Shown: positions 27,524 through 36,815 of the stretch, one piece after another
How positions within the stretch are numbered: position 1 is the first letter of the stretch
How the letters are laid out: each line of letters starts with the position of its first letter
DNA from: RGIG9060 sp045645985
GTDB lineage: Bacteria > Spirochaetota > Spirochaetia > Treponematales > Treponemataceae
Direction: 5' to 3'
Assembly (NCBI GenBank): GCA_045645985.1
Contig: JAZRJV010000033.1
Location: 15,149 to 79,148 of the forward strand
DNA length: 64,000 nt
The notes under the pieces: model-generated
Databases searched by the model: none
The model's input: only the letters and a program-made list of their open reading frames with translations
Told to the model about the DNA's origin: nothing
Position numbers and translations under genes: made by a program

Positions 27524-30181
27524 TTAAACTCCAGCATTTTCTTGAGTTTCAGTTGCTTTTTTGTTATCAACCATTACATCGCTAAGTTTTCTTGCAACTT
27601 CAACAAATTCAAATACTTCAAATTGGTCACCAATTTTAATGTCGTGCCATTCATCAATTCCAACACCACATTCGTATCCTGTTGAAACTTCTTTTGCATC
27701 ATCTTTGAATCGTTTAAGTGAAGAAACTTTACCTGTGTAAATTACGATACCATCACGAATAACATTTACGCTCGAAGTTCGTTTGATAACACCTTGCATA
27801 ACATAAGAACCAGCGATTGTACCAACTTTTGGAACTTTGAATGTATCGCGAACTTCCAACATACCGATAACTTCTTCTTTTACATCTGGCTTTAACAAAC
27901 CTTCCAAAGCTTGAGTCATTTCTTCAACACACTTGTAAATAACATTGTATTTTCGAATATCAATCTTTTCTTGATCTGCAAGAATTTTTGCCTTAGGAGT
28001 TGGACGAACATTAAATCCGATGATAATTGCATTTGAGTCAGCAGCGGCAAGAAGAACATCACTTTCATTGATTGCACCAGCAGAAGAGTGAATAACTGCA
28101 ATTCTAACTTCTGGTGTAGAAAGTTTTTCAAGAGAAAGTTTAAGTGCTTCAGCAGAACCTTGGACATCAGCTTTGATAACAACTTTAAGTTCAGTAACTT
28201 CACCAGCATCAATAGTTGCATAAAGATTATCAAGAGTAACTTTCTTAACATTCTTAGCATCTTCAAAGCGTGTAAGTTCTTTTCGTTTGCTAGAAATTGC
28301 ACGAGCAGTTTTTTCTGTATCTGTAACTTGGAATGGATCACCTGCATTAGGCATTGCTTCAAGTCCAAGAATTTCTACTGGCATACTTGGTGTTGCTTGG
28401 TCAAGTTTTTGTCCTCTATCATTGAAGATAGCACGAACACGACCAGAATAAATACCTGCAACATAAGGATCTCCAGTTTTTAAACAACCTCTTTCAACGA
28501 TAATTGTTGAAACAACACCACGACCGTGTTCTGTGCGAGATTCAATAACTTTTCCTTCTGCACGACAATTCCAGTTTGCTCTAAGTTCAAGAATTTCAGC
28601 TTGAAGAAGAACTGCGTCCAAAAGTTCGTCAATACCTTCTTTTTTAAGAGCCGAAATTTTAACATATTGAGTATCGCCACCCCATTCTTCTGGCATAAGA
28701 CCAAGGTCAGAAAGTTGTGTCATAACTTTATCTGGATTTGCTTCAGGTTTATCAATTTTGTTTACAGCAACAACGATAGGTACATTTGCATCTTTTGCAT
28801 GGTTGATAGCTTCAACTGTCTGAGGCATAACTCCATCGTCAGCAGCAACAACAAGAATAACAATATCTGTAATTGCAGCTCCACGAGCACGCATCATTGT
28901 AAAAGCTTCGTGTCCCGGTGTATCCAAGAAAGTAATTTGACCTTTTGGAGTGTTAACCATATAAGCACCGATGTGCTGAGTAATTCCACCAAACTCAGAT
29001 TCTGCAACTTTTGCACTACGGATAGCATCAAGAGTTTTTGTTTTACCGTGGTCAACATGTCCCATTACAGTAACAACTGGTGGACGAGTTTGCATATCTT
29101 CTTCATTGTCTGCTTCACTTGCAATAACAGTTTCATCATACAAGTTGATGATATGAACATCACAACCATATTCTGAAGCAAGCAATGTTGCAGTATCAGC
29201 ATCAATAGATTGAGTGATAGAAACCATCATTCCCATTGACATAAGTTTTCCGATAATTTCTGATGCTTTTAAGTTCATCTTTTTAGCAAGGTCAGAAACA
29301 GAAATTGTTTCCATAATCTCAATTTTTTCAGGAATTGGATTAGTTTTTACAACTTGCTTTTTCTTTTGATTAAAGATTTTATCATCAAGTTCGATTTCTT
29401 TGTCTTTACGAGAATAAACTGTCTTTTTCTTTACAAAAGTTTTCTTTGAAGAAGCCTTTTTGTTTTCTTCCATTGGAGCAGGAGCTGCAACAAATCCACT
29501 TCTGTTACCAGAAAATCCTTGACGATTTTGTTGATTTCCACCTTGCCCACGATTTTGGTTTCCGCCACCTTGACCACCTGGTCCACGATTTTGGCCACCA
29601 TTTCTATTGAAAGAACCTTTACCTTGAGAATTATCACCTTTACCATTTCGGTTAAATTGACCTTTGCCTTGTCCTTGGTGATTTCCGTTATTTCTGTCGT
29701 TACGGTTTTGATAGCCTTCTCGTGCTTGAGCACCAGTAAATCCACCTTCGCGGCGTTGGCGATCAAATCCACGACCACCTTCGCGATTTTGCCCGTCACG
29801 ATTTGCTCCGTCGCGACGATTACCGTTATTATTTGGTCTAGGTCCTTTTGGTTTATCAGCAAGATTACCTTGTTTGATATTTGGACGAGGAGGACTTAAT
29901 TCAAAAGTAGTTGTTGTTCTTGTTGCATCTTTACCTTTTTTTTCAGTATTAGATGAAGCATTTGCTGACGGATTTTTCTTTTTATCTTCAGAATTTTCTG
30001 AAGTAGGCTTTTTATCCTTTGCGTTTGCATCATTAGATTTTGCAACAACCACAACCTTTTTTCTTACAACAACCTTCTTTTTATCTTGAGAAACTTCTTT
30101 TTCATCTTTTGATTGAGAAGGTTTTTCGTTTTTTTGTTTAATCAAAATAACTTTAGGTTTGTTTTCTGATTCTTCTGCCAT
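27524..30181 (-). CDS. infB: Translation initiation factor IF-2
   Basis: IF-2 is the GTPase that brings initiator tRNA to the 30S subunit and promotes subunit joining. The G domain begins near residue 373 with GHVDHGKT, then DTPGHEAF (G3) and NKID (G4). Domains II-IV fill the C-terminal half, ending in the fMet-tRNA binding domain. The N-terminal 280 residues are low complexity: Lys/Ser-rich to about 95, then strongly Arg/Gly/Asn/Gln-rich from about 100 to 230. A short IF2_N helix (ISVSDLAKKMNLKASEIIGKL) is near 290. It lies between nusA and rbfA. Confidence 0.97.
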   Translation of the reverse strand: MAEESENKPKVILIKQKNEKPSQSKDEKEVSQDKKKVVVRKKVVVVAKSNDANAKDKKPTSENSEDKKKNPSANASSNTEKKGKDATRTTTTFELSPPRPNIKQGNLADKPKGPRPNNNGNRRDGANRDGQNREGGRGFDRQRREGGFTGAQAREGYQNRNDRNNGNHQGQGKGQFNRNGKGDNSQGKGSFNRNGGQNRGPGGQGGGNQNRGQGGNQQNRQGFSGNRSGFVAAPAPMEENKKASSKKTFVKKKTVYSRKDKEIELDDKIFNQKKKQVVKTNPIPEKIEIMETISVSDLAKKMNLKASEIIGKLMSMGMMVSITQSIDADTATLLASEYGCDVHIINLYDETVIASEADNEEDMQTRPPVVTVMGHVDHGKTKTLDAIRSAKVAESEFGGITQHIGAYMVNTPKGQITFLDTPGHEAFTMMRARGAAITDIVILVVAADDGVMPQTVEAINHAKDANVPIVVAVNKIDKPEANPDKVMTQLSDLGLMPEEWGGDTQYVKISALKKEGIDELLDAVLLQAEILELRANWNCRAEGKVIESRTEHGRGVVSTIIVERGCLKTGDPYVAGIYSGRVRAIFNDRGQKLDQATPSMPVEILGLEAMPNAGDPFQVTDTEKTARAISSKRKELTRFEDAKNVKKVTLDNLYATIDAGEVTELKVVIKADVQGSAEALKLSLEKLSTPEVRIAVIHSSAGAINESDVLLAAADSNAIIIGFNVRPTPKAKILADQEKIDIRKYNVIYKCVEEMTQALEGLLKPDVKEEVIGMLEVRDTFKVPKVGTIAGSYVMQGVIKRTSSVNVIRDGIVIYTGKVSSLKRFKDDAKEVSTGYECGVGIDEWHDIKIGDQFEVFEFVEVARKLSDVMVDNKKATETQENAGV

Positions 30182-30189
30182 ATTCTACC

Positions 30190-31701
30190 CTACTCTTCGT
30201 CCTCAAACTCAAAGCTAAGACCGATACCACAGTTAGGACATACTGTCATATCGATTGTAATTCTTGCGCCACATTCTGGGCATTCATATTCTTCTTCATC
30301 AGAACCTGTTGATTCTGGAACATCATCTTCTGTAGAAGTTTCGATTTCAGATTCAGATTCTGTTTCAGATTCAAATTCTTCTTCGTAATTTTCTGCTGCA
30401 TCAAGAGCATTTTGTACAGTTGCAATATCTTCTTCAGAAAGCCCTTCTATATTTACAAGTGTTCCTTCTGCATCAGCGTTATCAAACTGTTCAATAGTTT
30501 CAATTCCAGCATTTTTCAATGTTGCCAAAATTTCTGCAGAAATACCTTCGATATCAGAAAGATTTGTAATTTCTTCATATTCGGCATCGTTAAATAAGTT
30601 TTTAGCAGCTTGTCTTGATTCTTCAAGAAGAGCATCAAGTTCAGGACATTGATCTTCAGTTTTTACATCAATAGTCCAATCAGCAAGACGATTTGCAAGA
30701 CGAACATTAAGACCTTGCTTTCCAATAGCTAAAGAAAATTGTGATTCAGGAACAACTGCCAAAGCTAATTTCTTTTCTTCATCTTGAATTACAACAGCTG
30801 TAACTTCTGCTGGAGAAAGTGCATTTTTGATAAAAACTCTTGGATCTGAGTCGTATTTCAAAATATCGATTTTTTCGCCTTCAAGTTCTTTGATTACATT
30901 TTGAATACGCACACCTTTAGGTCCAACACAAGAACCAACTGGGTCAATATCGTGTTTTTGAGAGAAAACTGCAACCTTTGTACGATAACCTGGTTCGCGA
31001 ACAATTTTATGAATTTCTACTGTTTTGTCGTAAATTTCAGGAACTTCCAATTCAATAATAGAACGAACAAACTCTGGATCAGTTCTAGAAAGAATAATTT
31101 GCAATCCTGCTCGAGAAGGTTTTAAATCTGTAATAAGAGCTTTAATTCTATCACTTTTGTGGAAAACTTCTCTAGGAGACTGATTTTTTGCAGGAAGGAA
31201 ACCTTCAACGCCTTCTTGTTTACCTAAATCAACATAGATATTTCCATTTTTTTCATGTTGATGATAACCAATAATAATTTCACCAACTTTATCTTTGTAT
31301 TCGGCATAAAGAGTATTTTTTTGAAATTCTGACAAAGATTGACGAGCTCTTTGCTTTCCTGTTTGAACAACAGATCTATCAAATTCTTTTTGAATGTCAA
31401 TTTCAACAAGAATTGTATCATCAATTTCAGGATTTTCTACACCTAATTTTTTTGCTTCAGAAATTTCTATTTCTAGCATTGGATCATAAACACCGCCGTC
31501 TTCAACGATTTTCTTTTCTGCAAAAAGAGAAACATCGCTCTCATCTTCATCAAACTGAACAACAGCATTATTTCTATATGAACCAAATTTTCTTTTATAA
31601 GCAGCTAATAAAGTTTCCTCGATAGTTTTTAAAACTGCTTCTTTTGTAAGACCTTTATCTTGCATTAATTGACGAATAGCCTCAGCCATTTGTGATGACA
31701 T
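30190..31701 (-). CDS. nusA: Transcription termination/antitermination protein NusA with C-terminal zinc ribbon
   Basis: NusA binds RNA polymerase and modulates pausing, termination and antitermination. The N-terminal domain (residues 1-130), S1 domain (about 135-200) and two KH domains (GSCVGPKGVRIQNVI near 255 and LAIGKQGLNVRLANRL near 323) are canonical. Two helix-hairpin-helix segments follow (EITNLSDIEGISAEILATL and TLVNIEGLSEEDIATV). Then comes an acidic linker and, at about residues 471-489, a CPEC-x10-CPNC zinc ribbon, which standard NusA lacks. AAGGAGG lies six bases before the ATG. rimP precedes it. Confidence 0.95.
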   Translation of the reverse strand: MSSQMAEAIRQLMQDKGLTKEAVLKTIEETLLAAYKRKFGSYRNNAVVQFDEDESDVSLFAEKKIVEDGGVYDPMLEIEISEAKKLGVENPEIDDTILVEIDIQKEFDRSVVQTGKQRARQSLSEFQKNTLYAEYKDKVGEIIIGYHQHEKNGNIYVDLGKQEGVEGFLPAKNQSPREVFHKSDRIKALITDLKPSRAGLQIILSRTDPEFVRSIIELEVPEIYDKTVEIHKIVREPGYRTKVAVFSQKHDIDPVGSCVGPKGVRIQNVIKELEGEKIDILKYDSDPRVFIKNALSPAEVTAVVIQDEEKKLALAVVPESQFSLAIGKQGLNVRLANRLADWTIDVKTEDQCPELDALLEESRQAAKNLFNDAEYEEITNLSDIEGISAEILATLKNAGIETIEQFDNADAEGTLVNIEGLSEEDIATVQNALDAAENYEEEFESETESESEIETSTEDDVPESTGSDEEEYECPECGARITIDMTVCPNCGIGLSFEFEDEE

Positions 31702-31712
31702 TTTATGCCTCC

Positions 31713-32177
31713 TTACAATTGTAATAATTTTGCTTTTGCTATATTTGTATACGGAATAATTTTTTCTTCTTCCATAACATTCAAAGTTAAATTAGTTTCG
31801 TTAGAATTGATTATTTTTCCAGAAACCCAATCTGAAATTTCGGTATTCCAAACCTTTACACCTCTACCATTAAATAATGCAAATTCAGCAGCATTTTTTA
31901 TATGGCGTTCCATTCCAGGAGAAGTAACTTCCATATAAATATCTTGATTCTGAAGAAGAGCTTCAAGTCTTGGTAATAACAAACGATGAACTTTTGCACA
32001 ATCGTTTACACCGATTCCTTCCAAACTTGCTGTATCTTTGTTAGAAATTACAGCTTGAACCTTTGTGGTAGTTTTTGCAGGTACAACTTTAATAGAAACA
32101 AGAATATAACCGAGACCTTCTACCAAAGATTTACATTGACTATAATATGGCATCGAATCTAATGATGTATACTCCAT
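31713..32177 (-). CDS. rimP: Ribosome maturation factor RimP
   Basis: RimP assists maturation of the 30S subunit. The N-terminal domain has LVEGLGYILVSIKVVPAK and the DxSPG-like signature here reads EVTSPGMERHIKNAAEF at about residues 81-97, followed by the SH3-like C-terminal domain. The length of 154 residues is normal. AGAGGA lies seven bases upstream. It heads the rimP-nusA-infB-rbfA-truB-ribF cluster, and its promoter must lie between it and the terminator at 32235-32261; only a weak candidate (TTGTTA, then TTTTAT) is visible. Confidence 0.95.
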   Translation of the reverse strand: MEYTSLDSMPYYSQCKSLVEGLGYILVSIKVVPAKTTTKVQAVISNKDTASLEGIGVNDCAKVHRLLLPRLEALLQNQDIYMEVTSPGMERHIKNAAEFALFNGRGVKVWNTEISDWVSGKIINSNETNLTLNVMEEEKIIPYTNIAKAKLLQL

Positions 32178-32234
32178 AAAATATTCCTCTTATAAAAAGT
32201 TTTCATTGTTTTACTAACAAAAACAATAAATACC

Positions 32235-32261
32235 AAAAAAAAAGAGCCGTTTGAACGACTC
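32235..32261 (-). terminator. Intrinsic terminator at the end of the motility operon
   Basis: On the minus strand GAGTCGT and ACGGCTC form a 7-pair stem with one G-U pair and a TCAA loop, followed by nine T residues. It lies 56 bases past the stop of the last gene and separates the operon from rimP. Confidence 0.85.
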
Positions 32262-32316
32262 CATAGTTTAAAGGATATTTATAATGTTCACTACGAGTAT
32301 AACATCGGATTTTTTT

Positions 32317-33078
32317 TTAGTCAATAGTTCGCATCATATAAGCTTTTTGTAATACAAGAAATGATTTTTTATCTTTCGTAAAAAAATTATGTTGGTCAAA
32401 TTCTTGCACAAAATTTATCTTTTCAATATTACGAATTTTTGTTCCACGACCTTCAACACAAGTATAAACTTTATCAGCAATTTTTATGTATTTTTTTATA
32501 TTTCGATAATATTCATCTTGCAAATCTGACAGAGCTACATTAGATTTTACATCAACTGTATTTTCAGTTATCATTCCACGCTCATTTTCGAAAGAATCGC
32601 CTTCAAATTCTAAGTCCACAAGCCAATATCGTATTTTTATTGCATAAGTTTCGTCTAAAAACAAATAAGCGTAAACTTCACTTTGAATTTTAGGATTATC
32701 TAAAGAAATTTCTTTAATATTACTTGCAGGCAAGTAAAGTTTTAACTTAGATTTTTTTTCTTTGTCAAAAAATGAATCTAAAATCCAATATTCTACAAAC
32801 AATTGATTTTCAAAAACAAGCGGTTCAATTTTCAAAGATGAAAAATCTGTTTCAAAAGGTTTATCTCGCCATAATCCGTAAAAAGTTTTTAACTCATGAA
32901 CTATTTTTTTATTTTCAAAATCAAACTGAATAAACTTTTTTGAATTTTGCCATTCTCCTTGCAATTCAGATTGATTAAAATTTATTCCCTGAGAAAAAAT
33001 ATTAAAATTAAGAATTAAGTTTAACAAAACGAGAATAATTATTTTTTGATTAAATTTAGTTTTTTCTAAAATTTTCAT
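32317..33078 (-). CDS. Exported protein of unknown function at end of motility operon
   Basis: A signal peptide (IIILVLLNLILNFNIFSQ) is followed by about 220 residues with alternating hydrophobic and charged positions, typical of a beta-rich periplasmic domain, including a LQGEWQNSKKFIQFDF start that looks lipocalin-like but is not enough to assign a fold. The ATG at 33078 is taken rather than a TTG at 33087; neither has a Shine-Dalgarno sequence. It follows the preceding gene within ten bases and is closed by a terminator, so it belongs to the operon. A flagellar role is possible by position only. Confidence 0.72.
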   Translation of the reverse strand: MKILEKTKFNQKIIILVLLNLILNFNIFSQGINFNQSELQGEWQNSKKFIQFDFENKKIVHELKTFYGLWRDKPFETDFSSLKIEPLVFENQLFVEYWILDSFFDKEKKSKLKLYLPASNIKEISLDNPKIQSEVYAYLFLDETYAIKIRYWLVDLEFEGDSFENERGMITENTVDVKSNVALSDLQDEYYRNIKKYIKIADKVYTCVEGRGTKIRNIEKINFVQEFDQHNFFTKDKKSFLVLQKAYMMRTID

Positions 33079-33087
33079 AAAATTCAA

Positions 33088-33714
33088 TTATAAATATAAA
33101 TCAATGGTCATTGTTACAACATTGATTGAAACATTCAATTTACTTGCTATCAATTCAGGCGTAAAACCTTCCTTAGCAAGTTTTATTATTTGATCCTGAA
33201 CAAGAACCTTTGGCTCAACTTTTTCGCCTTGAATAATTTTTACAGTTTCTGTTGCAGCATCGTCTTTTTTATCAGTTTTGTTTGAATCATTCTTTAAATC
33301 TTGAAAATCACTTGTGCCTGCATTTTCTGTAAAAAGAGGTAAATAATCTTGTTCCGAAGAAGAATTTGCCTTATATCCTTTTATTGCTTTTTTTATAGGA
33401 GTATTTTGTTTTGCTTGAAAATCTGTTAATTGCTGATAAAGTTGTTTTTCATTATCTTTTTGAATCAATGTATTTTCGTACAACATTATCTTTTTTTCAG
33501 CAGTATCAATTATTTCTTTTACATGATTTATTTTTGATTCCATTAGAGTAATCGAATTATCAGTTTCTCGATTTATTTCTATAATGATTTTTTCAGCTTC
33601 CTGTTTAATTTCAGACAACGCACCCTTGTATGAAAATGCTTTTTTCAAGAATTTAAATAGAACAAACCAGAGAATTAAATTGATAGCTAAAATAATAATC
33701 GCAAAAATAATCAT
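33088..33714 (-). CDS. Membrane-anchored coiled-coil protein with C-terminal helix-turn-helix-like motif
   Basis: A transmembrane helix (residues 2-20, IIFAIIILAINLILWFVLF) anchors a cytoplasmic coiled coil at about 35-100. A polar linker and a C-terminal helical motif follow (LAKEGFTPELIASKLNVSIN, about 178-197), which resembles the DNA-binding-like tail of DUF2802/DUF6115-type proteins seen near flagellar genes in other bacteria. I cannot confirm membership. It follows the 107-residue gene by three bases. It is probably part of the conserved motility tail in treponemes. Confidence 0.75.
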   Translation of the reverse strand: MIIFAIIILAINLILWFVLFKFLKKAFSYKGALSEIKQEAEKIIIEINRETDNSITLMESKINHVKEIIDTAEKKIMLYENTLIQKDNEKQLYQQLTDFQAKQNTPIKKAIKGYKANSSSEQDYLPLFTENAGTSDFQDLKNDSNKTDKKDDAATETVKIIQGEKVEPKVLVQDQIIKLAKEGFTPELIASKLNVSINVVTMTIDLYL

Positions 33715-33717
33715 TTT

Positions 33718-34041
33718 TTATCCCAAAACATCAAAATTTTTTCCTAAAGCAGGGTCTTTTATTAACTCAAGAACAACTTCTGTTGATTCTTCTTGTTTTT
33801 GATTTTTTTTAGATTGATTTTGTTCCTGATTCTTGGAATTCTGATTATCTTTAACTTCTGCCATGCCTTCTTGTTCTTGTGCCTTTTCCACAGTTTCAGT
33901 TTTTTCGGCATCTTTTTTTACAAGACCAGCTAATTCCATAGAACCATGCAACTGAGCATGCTGTTGCTGTTGAACTACATTTTTAGAAACTTTATCCATT
34001 TGAGAATATAAAGTTTGCAAATCAATTGGCTGTATAGCCAT
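33718..34041 (-). CDS. Small polar protein of motility operon, function unknown
   Basis: This 107-residue protein has an N-terminal helix rich in Gln (MDKVSKNVVQQQQHAQ), a highly charged Gln/Glu/Lys-rich middle, and a short conserved-looking end (VVLELIKDPALGKNFDVLG). There is no signal peptide or membrane segment. AGAGGG lies before the ATG, which overlaps the end of the FapA-like gene by 20 bases. Its composition suggests a disordered adaptor. No function can be assigned. Confidence 0.75.
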   Translation of the reverse strand: MAIQPIDLQTLYSQMDKVSKNVVQQQQHAQLHGSMELAGLVKKDAEKTETVEKAQEQEGMAEVKDNQNSKNQEQNQSKKNQKQEESTEVVLELIKDPALGKNFDVLG

Positions 34042-36007
34042 CTGGAGCCCTCTTTAATTCTTCAGATGAAGGTGGTTCATATTTGCGATGACGAATCAAA
34101 CCGTCTTCGTAATAGAATGTAACATGTTTTATATCTGTTCGGATTTCTTCTTGTGCATCACGAATATGTATTTTTACACCATCATAAACAACGCCAGAAA
34201 CAGAAACATTACCAATAGCTTTGAGTTCTTTAAGATGATCTTGTAATTCTTGAATTTCTTTAGAAATCACTTCTGACTCTGCAATAATTTCTTTTTTACG
34301 AGAAGTATAATTTTGGAATAATTCTTCTTTATCGTGAGCCAAGATTTTTCGTTTTTTCTTCATTTCTTCTAAGTGATTAAGTTCCAACTCAATTTGGTCA
34401 AGTTCTCTAACAAAATCACCTTGTTTTGCTTGCAACTCATCCAATCGATTTTTTGCTCGAGGATCGTAACCAACTTCAACAACAGTTACAGTACCACCAC
34501 CAGAACTACCAATAGATGGAGCAAAAACTTCTTCGGTTGCAAAAATCTTACCACCACGAATTGCACCTTTCTTTCCTTGTCCCTGAACAAAAACTTTTTT
34601 GTTACAAGTAATATTTGAGTTCATTATAGATTCAGAAACATATATGCAGTCTTCAACATCAACTTGTGTATTTTGAATAGACTTAGCCCACAAAGATTTT
34701 CCTGCACGGATATAACCTTCATCACGACCAGAAATAGGTTGTTTAATAATAACATCGCCCTCAGCTTCAATTCTACAACAACCAACATTACCTTCAATTT
34801 CAATATTTCCAGTAGCTTTTATGTCATAACCATCAACATTACCCTTAACAATAACTGTTCCAACAAAATCAATATTTCCAATTTTCTGAGTAACATCGCC
34901 TTCAACAACAAAAACAGGTTCTATGCTGATTTTTTCACCATTGAGCACAACTTGTCCATCAATAGAAGCACAAATTGTTTTTCCATCTGTATCAACATAA
35001 ACATTTTTACCCAATCGTGAATTGATATCCAAATCTTTTCCATTTTCTGCATCTAGATATCGACCAAGAATAGTTTTTCCAGGCTTTCCTCTCTCAGGCT
35101 CCATTTTTTGAGCAAGAGCAGCGCCTTTGAGAAAGTTCTGAATACGATTTTGTTCTTTATAATTTATTTGACCAGAAGCAGATTCTTTCAATTTTAACTT
35201 AGAACGATCTGTTTCAAAATTATAAGAAATATATGCATTTTTTCCATTAACAGGCAACTCAGCAGAAGCAACCTCGAAAGGAATACCATAAACAGGAGAA
35301 TCTACAAACTCACTGATTTTTTCTTCACTAATACCAGCAACAACACCTTGCAATCCAAGTGCGTTACGAATTTGGTCAGCATTTATATCTGCACCACCAA
35401 TAGCAGGAGCAGTAACAGTAATTGTTCCATGCATTTCATCTGGAGAAATTTCAACTGTAAGCATGGCATCGCCTGCAGGATTATGCTTGTATTGACCAAC
35501 AACAATATATGCTTGTTCTGTTCCATTATTACAAGCAGTTTTTACAGCATCTTCATCAATTTTTACAGTATCTGAACGAGTTAACTGACCAAGAACATCT
35601 TTTACATTTACTTTTTCACCATTTCCAACAGGAAGGATTACTTTTAATTTTAATTGAGAGCCAAAACGACGAACAAAGAAAACGCCATCTTTATCCAAAA
35701 TAACTTCAACTTCATTTAATTCATCGTCACCCAAAATATCATTAAATTTGGATTTTTTCTTTTTAGTAGTAGCAGATACAATTTCGTAGGCACGAATTTT
35801 CCAATTCTTTTTTACGAAACCTAAAAATCCCTTACTACCTTTTTCTAAAACTTCATATTCCAATAAAGCAACTCTAGTATCCAACTGAACTGCAGCGTCA
35901 GCCAAAGCTTCTTCGAGAGTATCAGCTAGAACATCCACATAACGCATAGATTCATCTATTTGAAGCAATTTTTTCATATCTAAGCGTATTTTATCAAGAG
36001 TTACCAT
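34022..36007 (-). CDS. FapA-like (DUF342) protein with N-terminal Jag_N-like domain
   Basis: The N-terminal 60 residues contain a Jag_N-type module (ADTLEEALADAAVQL ... LEKGSKGFLGF). A long middle part, about residues 180-520, has the polymer-forming beta-helix features of FapA/DUF342 proteins (GNIDFVGTVIVKGNVDGYDI, ATGNIEIEGNVGCCRIEAEG). A coiled coil spans about 535-610 (LDQIELELNHLEEMKKKRK), with a small C-terminal beta region. FapA-family proteins are cytoplasmic with poorly known roles and are common next to flagellar genes. It starts six bases after fliA. Confidence 0.85.
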   Translation of the reverse strand: MVTLDKIRLDMKKLLQIDESMRYVDVLADTLEEALADAAVQLDTRVALLEYEVLEKGSKGFLGFVKKNWKIRAYEIVSATTKKKKSKFNDILGDDELNEVEVILDKDGVFFVRRFGSQLKLKVILPVGNGEKVNVKDVLGQLTRSDTVKIDEDAVKTACNNGTEQAYIVVGQYKHNPAGDAMLTVEISPDEMHGTITVTAPAIGGADINADQIRNALGLQGVVAGISEEKISEFVDSPVYGIPFEVASAELPVNGKNAYISYNFETDRSKLKLKESASGQINYKEQNRIQNFLKGAALAQKMEPERGKPGKTILGRYLDAENGKDLDINSRLGKNVYVDTDGKTICASIDGQVVLNGEKISIEPVFVVEGDVTQKIGNIDFVGTVIVKGNVDGYDIKATGNIEIEGNVGCCRIEAEGDVIIKQPISGRDEGYIRAGKSLWAKSIQNTQVDVEDCIYVSESIMNSNITCNKKVFVQGQGKKGAIRGGKIFATEEVFAPSIGSSGGGTVTVVEVGYDPRAKNRLDELQAKQGDFVRELDQIELELNHLEEMKKKRKILAHDKEELFQNYTSRKKEIIAESEVISKEIQELQDHLKELKAIGNVSVSGVVYDGVKIHIRDAQEEIRTDIKHVTFYYEDGLIRHRKYEPPSSEELKRAPDGYTAN

Positions 36008-36012
36008 TTTTA

Positions 36013-36801
36013 TTAGAAAATTCCTTTACGAAAATTTGTTAATTTTGCGCGTAATCGTAAATTTGCTTTTGTATGCAACTGTGAAACTCGAGATTCACTT
36101 ACCTCTAAAACCTGACCAATTTCTTTGAATGTCATATCTTCATGATAATATAAAACTAGAACCATTTTTTCTTTTTCTGGAAGTTCGTTTATTGATTCAA
36201 TAATGATGCGTCTAACTTCTTCGCGTTCAACAATTACTTCCGGATTTAAACTTAATGGAGATTCAATGCTATCACCGATGGAAACATTTTCAGATTCATC
36301 GCCTGAATACCAAACATCATTCAAAGAAAGGACACTTGTTCCTGAAACTTTAAGAATTGTCTGATGATATTCATCTTCAGAAATTCCCATGGCACTTGCA
36401 ACTTCACTATCAGAAGCTGGACGACCGAGTTTAGATTCAAGTTGAACTATCGTATCTTCAATTTCGCGTGATTTTTGTCTTACCGAACGAGGAACCCAAT
36501 CCAATGTTCTTAATTCATCAAAAATTGCACCACGAATTCTTGTTACAGCATATGTTTTAAACTTTACATTTTTTTCAGGATCGAATTTATTTATTGCATC
36601 CAACAAACCGAATTGTCCATAACCAACTAAATCATCAAAATCAACACTACCAGGCATTCCTACAGAAACTTTACCTGCAACATATTTAACCAAAGGCATA
36701 TATTGTCTGATAAATTTGTCACGAAGTTGAGAAGATTTTGTTTTTTTGAACTCAATCCAAAGTTCGTTTTCAGTTTTTTCCTCGTCTAGTGCAACTGTCA
36801 T
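36013..36801 (-). CDS. fliA: Flagellar RNA polymerase sigma-28 factor
   Basis: Sigma-28 directs RNA polymerase to late motility genes. Region 2 (IRQYMPLVKYVAGKVSVGMP, DLVGYGQFGLLDAINKFDP, VKFKTYAVTRIRGAIFDELR) includes the FliA/WhiG-type DELR stretch. Region 3 (DTIVQLESKLGRPASDSEVA) and region 4 (NELPEKEKMVLVLYYHEDMT, then EIGQVLEVSESRVSQLHTKA) are complete. The 262 residues match the family. GGTGGGAAA precedes the ATG. Two promoter-like sites upstream of the preceding gene, one of them sigma-28-like, suggest partial autoregulation. No flgM is in this window. Confidence 0.96.
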   Translation of the reverse strand: MTVALDEEKTENELWIEFKKTKSSQLRDKFIRQYMPLVKYVAGKVSVGMPGSVDFDDLVGYGQFGLLDAINKFDPEKNVKFKTYAVTRIRGAIFDELRTLDWVPRSVRQKSREIEDTIVQLESKLGRPASDSEVASAMGISEDEYHQTILKVSGTSVLSLNDVWYSGDESENVSIGDSIESPLSLNPEVIVEREEVRRIIIESINELPEKEKMVLVLYYHEDMTFKEIGQVLEVSESRVSQLHTKANLRLRAKLTNFRKGIF

Positions 36802-36815
36802 AATTTCCCACCAAA

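Noticed and set aside
29431..29899. Long open frames over the infB Arg/Gly-rich region on both strands
   Set aside because: They arise from the biased composition of the IF-2 N-terminal coding sequence.
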